NCBI GenBank assembly: GCA_022036555.1
Contig: CM039119.1
Coordinates: 25,874,723 to 25,938,722 of the forward strand
Source of the DNA: Microstegium vimineum
Lineage: Eukaryota; Streptophyta; Magnoliopsida; Poales; Poaceae
Direction: 5' to 3'
DNA length: 64,000 bases
Position numbers and translations under genes: made by a program. How positions within the stretch are numbered: the stretch's first letter is position 1; each line of letters opens with the position of its first letter. The notes below the pieces were generated by a model that saw nothing but the letters and a program-made list of their open reading frames with translations, did not search any database and was not told the origin of the DNA. Shown here piece after piece: positions 47,101-59,100 of the stretch.

Positions 47101-50100
47101 TCCTTCCTGCTATCCACTGGGTTTGTCGAAGCCAAGTCAGACACCTCACTATTCATCTACCAGCATGGATCGGACACAGCATACCTGTTGCTCTATGTGG
47201 ATGACATTGTCCTCACAGCTTCCTCACCCGGTCTGCTCCGACGGATTATCTCTGCTCTCCAGCAGGAATTTGCCATGAAAGATCTGGGTGAGCTGCATCA
47301 CTTCCTCGGTATGCAGGTTCAGCGCAGTGGTAATGGTCTCCTCCTCTCCCAGCGTCAGTATATGGTGGACATTCTGGAACGTGCCGGGATGACAGAGTGC
47401 AAGCCGTGCTCCACTCCAGTTGACACCAATCCAAAGGTTGCTGCAACTGAGGGGGCCCCAATGTCTGATGCGTGTCTGATGCTACAGATTTTCGCAGCCT
47501 TGTTGGAGCTCTTCAGTACCTGACATTCACTCGGCCAGACATTGCCTATGCAGTCCAGCAGGTTTGTCTTCACATGCATGCTCCTCGTGAGCCTCATCTT
47601 GCAGCCCTGAAGCGGATCCTTCGCTATGTTCGCGGCACTCTTCACCTTGGTCTCTTACTGCGACCATCCTCGCCGACTAATCTTGTGGTCTACACTGATG
47701 CTGACTGGGCCGGTTGCCCGGACACTCGCAGGTCCACCTCGGGCTATGCTGTGTTTCTTGGCAACAATCTCATCTCCTGGTCCTCCAAGCGCCAGAACAC
47801 CGTCTCAAGATCAAGTGTCGAAGCTGAGTATCGAGCAGTGGCAAACGGAGTTGCAGAGGCCACCTGGCTGCGTCAGCTACTTCTAGAGCTGCACACCCCT
47901 CTCAGGCGCGCTACACTGGTGTATTGCGACAACATCAGTGATGTCTACATGACCTCCAATCCAGTTCAACATCAGCGAACAAAGCACATAGAGATCGATC
48001 TTCACTTTGTCCAAGAGCGAGTTGCCATTGGTGACCTTCGGGTTCTGCATGTCCCTACCTCGTCCCAGTATGCAGATATCTTCACCAAAGGGCTGCCTTC
48101 TTCAGTGTTCACAGAGTTTAGGTCCAGTCTCAACGTGCAAAGTGGCTGACGTTTTGACTGAGGGGGAGTGTTGGAATATGCGCCCTATGGGATGGTCAGG
48201 ACCCTAATGGGCTGGCCTAGTGTCAGCCGCCCAAGCCTGTTTGGCTGTGGCTTAGGGGCCAAGATAGATAGATATGGCAGGCTAGATAGATACGGCAAGG
48301 ACTCTTGATCCTTGCCTTGTATATATATGTAATTGTGCCTTGCCTCATATCAATCAATCTAATCTATTCCTGATTATACTTTCCTTCAGTACCTAACAAT
48401 CTGTCCCAATAAGTCAATGTTTAACTCACCAAAGATGCTAAATAACATTCCACCAACTATTTATTGTTGGATTTGGAGAACAAAATGTTCTTTAGACCAA
48501 TGCACTGGCATGTGATGGAACCTAACTTAAATGCTGTCCCATTTCTATTGCCATTACACTAATAAGTGTTAGAAGAAAAGACTAGCACTAAATGGTGAAA
48601 GCACGAAAAACACAATCTTTGGCCTTGCCCCAACACGAAAAGAATAAGTCAGAACTCCTTATTTGCCACCGAGTGTCCCCTCAACCCCCAAGCCACCACA
48701 AAAAGGGTATCACGTCAAGTGCATTATTTTCAAATCCTACCCTCCTTTTTTTATCGAATAGTGCAGGAGAACTATGCGTCATATCATTAATGTAGAAGTG
48801 TTATACGCATCCATGAGACCCAACTCACACACCCTCGCTAGATACTACTCCCTCAATTCTAAATTGTGTCATTCTAAGAATCTGGGAGAGTCCAAGCATC
48901 TCAAGTTTGATCAAAATTATAGAGAAAAATTAGATTGATTCAGGACATAATAAGTATACTATGAAAATATAATTGATGAAGAATCTAATAATACTTAGTT
49001 AGCAACATAAATATTATTATATTATCATATAAATTTGGTCAAACTTGAGATACTTTGACTCTCTAAGTTTTTTAGAATGACTTATAATTTGGGATGGAGG
49101 GAGTAGGTTACACACATGCCACAAAAAGAAACAAAAACAACCAAAAGTCGGCGAGCTTTAGGCTCCAGAAGGCAGCGACCTGAAGAAAAGCTCCTGGACT
49201 TTGGAGGCCCCAGCCGATTATCAAAGTCCACCCTCCAAGCTAATAGCCCTAATGACCTCCTGAACGATTGGCCTCAAATTGTCAAAGACACAGGTGTTGC
49301 GAGGCTTCCAAACTTCCCAAGCCTCCAAAATTATCAATGAGTTGAGGCCTTTGTTAAATGGTTCTTATATTATAGGCCTATATGGCCCAGGTCATGTGGC
49401 TCTCAAGCCTCTATATATACTCATCTCCACTTCTGGAGATGATTAAGCTCTCAGATCCCTAAGGTGCGTAACATGGTATCAAAGCCATGGATTAGGGTTA
49501 GGATTAGACTCATCTAATTCATCCACGATCTGTTTTTTTCCAAGGGATCCTTCACTCTGCGTGGCCTGTCGGCACGCTGGATTTCCTCTGTTTCGTGCAG
49601 CCTGTCATCGCCGTCTTCACAGTCGTCGCTCGTCCCTTCCCGCGCGGAGCCGGCCCGTCCTTCACGCGTGCGGGCGGGGCTTCACAAGCGGACCGCAGAG
49701 CCGACTGCGCGGAGCCGCCTCCTTCACGCGCACGCATGCGCAGACTGCGGACCCGGATCGCCTTCAAGCTCGCGCACGTGAGGACCGCGGACCCGACTTC
49801 TTCACGCGCAAACGGGATTACATTCCACGCGCGGACGGCTCACGATTTCTTCGCTCCTGGTGCTTCGTGTGGACCTCCCCTGTTTCTGATGTGACTGCTC
49901 AGTTGTGGTGATATTCTTGTCATCTCTCTGCTGCTATTGTTTAGAGTTCATCATGTCTCACTCTCAGTCTCAGCATTCTCCTATTGTCATCAATATCACA
50001 CTAGATGGCCAGAACTATTTAGAGTGGGCTTTTATTGTTGAAACTGCATTGAGGGGTCATGGTCTTTATTTTCATTTGACTGATGATCAACTAACTCTTA

Positions 50101-53100
50101 AGTCTGACTGTTGAAACTGCATTGAGGGGTCATGGCCTTTATTTTCATTTGACTGATGATCCACCAACTCTTAAGTCTGATACTAGTAATGCTACTGCTG
50201 TAAAAACTTGGGAAATCAATGATGGAAAAGTCATGGATGCTATGGTTAATAGTGTTAAACAAACTATGATTATGAGTCTGCGCAAGTTTAAGCAAACCAA
50301 ACTTATGTGGTCTTATTTGAAGGACCGTTATGTCCAGGAAAGTGGTGCCCTTCAACATACTCTCATGTAGCAGCTTCATGTTATCGAACAAAGAGATATG
50401 TCCATTGATGAGTATTATTCTGCCTTTGATCGCTTGATGGGTTCTCTGATTTCCATGGTGCCTCAGCAGGTTCAAACTGTATTGCACTTTCATTTATTGA
50501 GCAGTTCTTATAGATTTTTCATGGGAGTCAAGGCAGAGTTTGACTCTATTCGTACAAAATTGCTTCATACTTCTTCTACTTTGACCATGGCAAAGGCATT
50601 ATCTGAATTGCGTGCTTTGTCCTCTTCTGTGCCTAACCTCACAGTGTGTTGACAGCTTCTTATCAAAGGACCAGTGCATTCAAAGAACCATGTAAGCATT
50701 GTGGTAGGACAAGGACGAATCATAGTTCAGACAATTGTTTTGCTAAGCATCCAGAGAAGCTGGCTGAATTTTGTGCTCGTCGTGCTGCTCGTGATCGTGG
50801 TACTTCTTCCACTCCTAGAGGTTCAGCTGGTGACACTGTTTCTGTTGCTGCTTCCTCAACTGTCAGTGCTCCTTCGTCCTGGGTACTTGATTCTGGAGCC
50901 TCCTTTCATGTGACATCTGATCAGTCCTAGCTAGTTGCATCCAAGCCGGTCAGTGGTGGCGGTTCTATTCACATGGTTGATGGTACTTCTTGTCACATCA
51001 CTCATCAGGGTTCACTTTGCAATAATCATTTTTGTGTACCCAATGTTTCTTTTGTGCCTAAGTTATCTATGAATCTTCTTTCGATTGGTCAAGTTACCGA
51101 CCATAATTGTTTTATTGGCTTTGATAACTCATCTTGTTTTATTCAAGACTGTCGCAGCGGGAAAGTGATTGGGATTAGCCATCGCCGTAAAGGTGCTTCC
51201 AACATCTATGTTCTATACACTTTACGTCTCCCTTCGTCTCATGCATCTACAGCACATCCTACCTCATCCACTGCACCGTCCTCAACCTCCTTCGCGAAGT
51301 GGCACGACTACACCTCACAGCTCACGAGAACCATAGGTGAGCGGGTCATCGGTGAGCAAACACACCAGTGCCAAGCAAGCCAGTAGCAAACGTATGTGCG
51401 GCCAGCAGCTAGCAAGCAAGCAGATCAAACCATCCACGGCCATGTAGTAAAAGGCTAAACACGCACATGATGCGTATAGACGCCGCGAAGCAGAGGGGCG
51501 CCATGAAGAGGACCTGCTCGGCGTCTGAGAAAGACAGAGATTGGCGATGCAGAGCACATGGTGAATCACTGGATCTCAACATAGCGCCGAGGGGAATGCT
51601 GGGTGGTCACGCGATGTCCTGGAAACGGCGGCGCGCGAGCGTGCCTATGTGTGCGGCGCCCGCGCGAGCTCTCAGTGGCGGTGACACGTGAGGGAGTGCG
51701 GATATGCTTGCTTCGTCATGGAAGACTGGTTCTTAGCCAGAGCCAAAGCAGACTTGTTGTCCACCTTCTGAGAGGTCTCTAGTGTTTTGGTAATAGATGA
51801 AACCTAGCTACTAACCTTACTTTAAGTGTTTGAGTAGGTTGGTACACAAAGGACCAAGTAGTGGAGCAACCAAGGTGGCAAGGAGAGTAAAGCCACAAGT
51901 CCATGGAGGAGATGAGATGCTCACACTTGGAACAAAGCAAAGGATGGAACCCCATGGAGATCAAGGCAAAGGTATACTTGATAGGGCTGTTTTATTTTGG
52001 TGATCAACACACTTAGGGAGTGTGATCACATTTAGGTAACTACAGATACACAGACCAAGCCAGCTAGTGGGCCAATGTTAAGGCTATTAGGCCAAGGCTA
52101 CAGCCTCCAAAAACACGTTGCAGTTACCCATGCTCTATTATTTTCCTGTACAGGGGTGATGGGCATCTAAAAATAAGCTGAAGCTATGCAATGTTAAAGG
52201 CAACAAGAGCCAACAGAGATGACAACAATTTATACAACGGCAGGAACTTGTTGAGAACATTTTAGTGGCATTTCAATTGTTGATTTTATGGTATCTAAGA
52301 AATTTTCTACATATGAATCCCCAAACAAATTGTGAAGGTACTAATGGACTGACCTGCCAACCTCTGAAATAAATTGAAATGTGAAGTTCAATATAACTAG
52401 TAGTCATTACTTTTCTTCTAACTAGCTTATGCTAAAAAAATCAGACCCTGGCTTAATGAGGATCACAGCAGGAGTACACGGATGTCATGCTGCCATTTTA
52501 AGGGCACAGAGTAAACATTGCTAGGTAGAACAATGGTCCATTCAACAATCTACTAAGCTGCTACAGGATAAATTCTGCAACAATTTTACTTTGTCCAGTG
52601 TGTCTTTGCAAGAGACTTTTGGTTCCGTTTCTTCTCTCAGATTGGACTCCAAGCCTTTTCCCCACAACCCACAGAAACATCCTTTCATTTTTGGTGGGAG
52701 AAAGTGAGCAAGGCTGCTAGTGATATGTTAAGAAAGGGAACCAACTCTCTCATAATCCTGGGAGCTTGGACCTTATGGACACAGTGCAACAAATGCGTCT
52801 TTGATGGAGTAGCCCCAAATGTTGTAGGCGCACTTGCTGTAGCTGAAGATGAAAGAAGGTCATGACCTTTGGCGGGGCTCGAGGATTATCCCCCTTGGAT
52901 GCCCTCTATCCGGGTGGTTAGAGCCCTGTCTACCTTGGTCGTGATCTTAATGTCACGGACGCGTTAGTTTTTCTAGCAGCAGCAGTGGAGTGTGTGTGGA
53001 GTTGTGTGTTGTGTTGTATGGGTTCTTATACCATTTTATTATCTTAATATAATGATCTCTCCTGCGTTTTCGAGAAAAAGTGAAAAACAATTTTATACTT

Positions 53101-56100
53101 CTAAGTCCATTTATTGGTATCATATAATGACTATAATATAGAAAGATGCTACACACTATATTGATCCTAGGAGCTATTCCTGTATACAGAGCAAGTGTAT
53201 AATGAGCATATGTATAGTAGTGCTAGGATAAGATCATCATAAGTAATATGACGAAATAGTCAAGAAAAAATTACTCCCTCCATCTCAAATTGTAAGTCAT
53301 TCCAAGAATCTTGGAGAGTCAAAGTTTCTCAAGTTTGACCAAACTTATATAACAATATAATAATATTTATGATGTCAAATAAGTATCATTAGATTCGTTA
53401 TCAATTATATTTTCATAGTATACCTATTTGATGTTATAAATCTTTATAGTTTTGTCTATAATTCTTGGTCAAACTTGAGATGCTTTGACTCTCCAAGATT
53501 CTTGGAATGACTTACAATTTGGGATGGAGGGAGTACTAGATAATGTGTAGACATGACAGGTGAGTTAACAGAAATCATACTTTCTGTATTCTGATGGAGG
53601 TACTAGTTTCCGAAGCAAAGACACCATCACAATAGTGGAAGTCAGGTTGTCAAGGATCGAACTCAGTAAGAAAGTTACAATACCAATCTGAAACAGTTAA
53701 ATAATTCATGTTTAAAAAATAAACAAGATATTAAAAAATATGCCATAAATTTTGTGAAATTAAAGTTTCATGGTACTTGGTTGCGTAAAATGTAAGGTTT
53801 TTTATATTGTTCTAAAAGTACTAGAATTTTCCTTACTTCTTTTGTATAATTCTTGTCATTTTATTATCAATGCACATATTTAAGCAATCATTTGTTGAGC
53901 AACTTTGAACAAAAATGACCCCATAACAATTAAAAAAATGTATTGGTGGGGCCAGGAAGCAGATGTGCAAACCTACATGTTGGAAGTTCAACTCCCCATT
54001 CTTATTCTCACAAATAAGGCCACTCTTGTGCTATTTTCAGTTTTCCTTGCACTTACTTAGCCCTCCCACTCACAATCAACAAGCCGACCAAGGCATATCT
54101 GCTACTGTTGGTACACAAAGATGCTGGCAATCTCCCTGGTTGGAAGGCCCCTCTCATGTACAAAACCAGTCATCTGATCATGGTCAAGGTGCTAACTGCT
54201 ATTCCCATCTATCTGATTGCCATGGACCTGCCCAAATGGTTATCAAGGCAATAGACAAAAGAAGAGGCTTTCTCTAGAAAGGTGAAAAGAAGGCCAACGG
54301 TGGGAACTTTCTAGTCTCCTGGACACGAGTGCAATGTCCACTTCATTATGGTGGCCTCTGAATTCATAGTCTCGAAATTTTAGGATGGGGCTATGCATCC
54401 GCTGGTTATGGCTACAAAAAACAGATGCCTCTCATCCTTGGGCTGTGCTGCCTGTCCATGTGCCTAGGTAGGCCCTTGCTTCATTTAGTGTGGCAGTAGA
54501 AACCATCTTCTGCAGTGTGGAACCAACTACATTCTGGAGTAACCAATAGCTGCATGGAAAAACAGTGGCTGAATTGGCCACAAGCCTCTTAAGCAAGATC
54601 CCTAAAAGAATTGTTAAAACGCATACAGTGAGCTAGGCATTAAACAATCGAAGTTGGGCAGACATAAGGGGAGCTTTAACCGTGCAGGTGCTGGTGGAAC
54701 ACTTGCACATCCGAGAATTAGTGAATGGAATTGCCATACAGCAGGATACCCATGACCAACATCGATGGAAACTGTCCTCTACAGGTTCTTACAGCAGCAA
54801 GTCAGCCTGTGATGCTTACTTTCTAGGACGGATTTGGAAAAGTTGAGCTCCTATTAAGTGCAAGTTATTTATTTGGCCTACTACCAAAAAAAAAAGCAGA
54901 TTGGCTTGCCAAACGTGGGCTGGCTCACCCGCCGGCCTGCCTCTCTGTGATCAGGTTGATGAAACAATTTGACACTGTCATGGGCAGCCAACAGGCTGCC
55001 AGGCGCGGTTGTCCTAGTTGGGCCTTAAGCCCATTAGTGTTAATTAGTGTCTCTCTTAGTTATTTATCTATATTAGAGGAAATAGGAATAGTACCATATT
55101 GTCTAGGCACAAGAGGTGTTAGTCCTATGTACCCTTTATAATCAGCCCATGAGGCACAATAGAAATCAAGCAATGAATTATGAAGAAACAATTCTAGTCT
55201 CCCTCAATCTCTCAAGCTCTTGGCAAAGCATAAGGCCTAGTTATCCCTAATATCCCCCAAATATATCCATCAACATTACATCTAGCATGTCATGGGCAGC
55301 CAACAGGCTGCCAAGCGCGGTTGTCCTAGTTGGGCCTTAAGCCCATTAGTGTTAATTAGTGTCTCTCTTAGTTATTTATCTATATTAGAGGAAATAGGAA
55401 TAGTACTATATTGTTTAGGCACAAGAGGTGTTAGTCCTATGTACCCTTTATAATCAGCCCATGAGGCACAATAGAAATCAAGCAATGAATTATGAAGAAA
55501 CAATTCTAGTCTCCCTCAATCTCTCAAGCCCTTGGCAAAGCATAAGGCCTAGTTATCCCTAATATCCCCCAAATATATCCATCTACATTACATCTGGTGT
55601 CTTCCGGCAACAACCATGGCAACGCAGCGACCGGCACCACCGGCGGTTCAACCTGTGCCACGAGTTGCAGAGGTCATCTCATCTGTTCAGGCGCCCAGCA
55701 GACCTGTCGGCTGCTACATCTTCGTCTTGTCGGCCGACGCGACGCTAGCTGTTGGGTCTTTTCCATGGGATCCCGGACAACTTAGTCATAGTCCACCTTT
55801 ATTTCATAATTTAGTTTTCAATAACAGTGGTAAGCCGAGATGTAAAAGGCTTTACCCTAGGTCGCGTCAAATAAGCCCGCGGCAACTATCCAGCTCGAGG
55901 ACAAGCTGGGTCTCCAAGGGCAGGGGAGATGTCATGGGCAGCCAACAGGCTGCCAGGCGCGGTTGTCCTAGTTGGGCCTTAAGCCCATTAGTGTTAATTA
56001 GTGTCTCTCTTAGTTACTTATCTATATTAGAGGAAATAGGAATAGTACCATATTGTCTAGGCACAAGAGGCGTTAGTCCTATGTACCCTTTATAATCAGC

Positions 56101-59100
56101 CCATGAGGCACAATAGAAATCAAGCAATGAATTATGAAGAAACAATTCTAGTCTCCCTCAATCTCTCAAGCTCTTGGCAAAGCATAAGGCCTAGTTATCC
56201 CTAATATCCCCCAAATATATCCATCTACATTACAGACACATTCTGGTTTCTTGTGTGTTTCGCCACGGAGGTCTGAACTTTGGTTCAGGAATTTAAATCT
56301 AGCTGCAGTAATGCCTCAGACCTCAACATGCTATTTCTAGGGATGATGGTGCCAGACTAGGAGATTGATCACTAAGGAAATGTGCAAGGGATTCACTTCT
56401 GTAGTTATTCTTTTTGCTGGGAACTTTGGAAGCACAAGAATCCTGCTGTTTTTCAAGGAATTTCTCCAAATGTCCAGTTTGTTATTCAAATGGTAGAAGA
56501 GAAATGACATTTGTGGTGTTTGGCTGGTGCTTCTGCTCTTCAGGAGCTTATCCTGAGGTTGCCTGCTCCAAACCCTTAGTTGCCTAGTATGGAAAATTGA
56601 TTATGGTCGGATTTTATTTTTATTTTTTATTTTATTTTTTTTATTATTTTGCAGTATGTAATGTGAGTGGGGTGTGTTGGGAGGATTTTTTCTAGCCATC
56701 CCATTTTGTAAAGTTTTCCTTTTTTGCCTTTTTTAATGAATGACACGCAGCTCTCTTGCATTGTTTGAGAAAAAATGTGTGGTCCACTAACAATTAAAGC
56801 ATGACACACGGCTGCATGGCACATGGATAGCCAAGGTTTGTGGTCGAGTTTCTTTAAAAAAAAACTTAGATAATAATGACTATGTATTTTTTAAATCGCA
56901 AAATTTTGACATTAGGGATTTATATTTCATCTGCTAGGAACGTAATTAAATGCAAGTTGAATTATTCAAGGTTAATTGTACTGATCACCAGGATATCCTA
57001 AGAACATCCAGAACTTCAAGCATTTCAAATCTGTAATACAGGGTAGCTAAGGAAAATAAGCTCTCCTTGTTCATAATAAATAAAAGGAAAAGATGCATGA
57101 ACTTTTCAACAGACTACATGTGACATTAGATAAGATATTCACAAGTGAATGAGAATGTAGACCAGGAGGTCCTAAGAACATGCAGAAATTCAAGCATTTC
57201 AAATCTGTAATATGGGATAGCTAAGCAAAATAAGCTCTCCTTGATCATAATAAGTAAAGGGAAAAGATGTGTGAACTTTTCAACATATTACACATGAGAT
57301 TAGATAAGAGATTCACAAGTGAATGAGAGTAGGAAAACCAAGAGCCTGGATAAGTGACAGAAATTTGGGTTTACTACAGCTAGAAGCTAGTTAGGAAGTT
57401 AGGGAGCAACTAGGACATCATTGTATCACAAAAACCACATAAAAAAACATAAGAGCAGAAAAAAACAATGAGTGGAACATTTTAATTATTTGCAAGAATT
57501 ATTCTGGATTTGATTCAATATCAAAATTCGAAACATTGTTTTAAGTGGCGCAGTGCTCAAATTGGGTCAAGTCCTGCATGCTTTTTGTACTGAACAATTA
57601 AACATAAACTGATCAACGTTCAAGGCCACTAAACAAAAGCTAGTTGAAACAAACATCACTAATATGAAACTGATGAAATTTCTGGACCTATCATAAAAAG
57701 TCTCTCTGGACTGAATAATTAAAATATTAAATAATAAGTCTTAATCCCAAAGAGCAAGATTAAAGTATTTTTTATACAGCAACCCTATTAAAAAACTACT
57801 GGCAAACAGTTCCTTTTGTCGACTATTTGATAATACTATACTAGTACATATACTGTCCATTCCACACACAGTTCAATGGGAAAAGGATATGCTAAAAGAA
57901 ACTCACCACCCACAGAAGAGTTTTTGGGTTTCGAGTAGATATATTATCAGTCACTAGCTTAAAACCTTGATGTGCATCAACAATCTCCACAATAGTCATT
58001 GCACCAAGCAAGAAAAACACAATTTCACTAACTTCAGAAGTTGTCTGACTCAACTCTTGAACAGCTACATCAGTCGAGGGAGCCTACATTCAACAGAAAA
58101 ATAAGTAACAATAAAGGACGAGCAGATACAATCAAGAGTGTTTAAATGGATTGTTTCAACAAAAATCAAAATAGCAGTTACTCCCTATTTGAACTTTGGA
58201 ACTTCAAAGGTAGATTAACTAGGAAAAGTATGCCATCTTATTCATCTGAAAGTAATAATTCATTAACACATGAATTTGCAGGCAGGTTTTATTTTGAAAT
58301 GACAATTTGATTTTCAGCACTAAGGCGTGATAGCATTTTTTCCCCATTTTAATCTTTGCCATTCCAGGCTCAATTGTCAATTTAATAACTCTAGGGAAAA
58401 ATGAGTTTCCTTGTCTTAGTTTCGAAAAGCAAAGGCGCCAGCAACATTATTATTCTGAATCATTTAAGGACCTATCAGACCATGAAACAAGCACTTCTCG
58501 TGTATTCCAACTAAGCACCTTACTCCAACTCTCTTGATGATAAGATTCTGAAAGTTATACTAGACTCATAAGACTTCTTTAACTGTCACAGCTGAAAAAA
58601 ATTCAGAACTATTATATATCTTAATTACTAAATAAGCTATTTTCAAGCAGCTTCCATAAAATGGAAATACAATGCACTTCTGGAATAATTTGTAAGCTGC
58701 AGCAATCTATGTGCCAAAATGAAGTTTGATACCTATTAAGATCACGGATACAATATAATTTTGTATAGATATGTGCCTCGACTCTCAACCAATAATAATA
58801 AACAATAAAATTATAAAATACCACTGGGATACTCAGAAGCTGAGCTTTAAAATGTATGATTCACAGATTAAATTTTGAAAATAGTCGCTGAAATCTTGAG
58901 TTTATTTCAGAGAATAGCTTACCCCAATGCTTCTGATAACCCATAGGCAGACAGCCATCAATAACGCAACTCCACTTTTGTTAAATGCTAGTGATTCCTC
59001 AAAAATGATACCTGCATAGCCAATGGCAAAGACGAACACCATTGCAATGTCCTGCAGAAGGAAGTATTTGAATGATGCTTGCAATAATGAGCTTTGTTGT

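Larger units (their letters stand above)
42905..48388 (+). mobile_element. Ty1-copia element D, complete
   Basis: 5484 bp with 220-bp LTRs at 42905-43124 and 48169-48388 that differ at two positions. Exact 5-bp target duplication GTACC at 42900-42904 and 48389-48393. Primer-binding site TGGTAATCAGAGCC at 43125 and polypurine tract GAGGGGGAG before the 3' LTR. Inserted antisense in NHD1, inside a duplicated piece of exon 6. It is related to copia A in its protein sequence. Confidence 0.95.
42761..48520 (-). repeat. 126-bp tandem duplication across the exon 6 acceptor, split by copia D
   Basis: Copy 1 (42761-42886) covers the first 25 bases of exon 6, its acceptor and adjoining intron. Copy 2 begins at 42887 and resumes after copia D at 48394, to about 48515. 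The copies are about 90% alike. Copy 2 contains an exon start and a copy of the acceptor (GGGACAG). Confidence 0.85.
54040..56775 (+). pseudogene. L1-type LINE ORF2 fragment, interrupted by an LTR composite
   Basis: Starts within the RT C-terminal region (LPLTINKPTKAYL, then APLMYKTSHLIMVKVLTAIP), runs with many stops and frame changes through the C-terminal cysteine region to about 54970, is interrupted by the 54976-56234 composite, and resumes HTFWFLVCFATEV to a 3' UTR ending GTTTGAGAAAAAA near 56772. It is antisense to NHD1. Confidence 0.8.

Noticed and set aside
54050..54280. Open frame of 104 codons (53963-54277) as a host gene
   Set aside because: Another frame over the same bases matches plant L1 reverse transcriptase; the long frame is out of phase with it.
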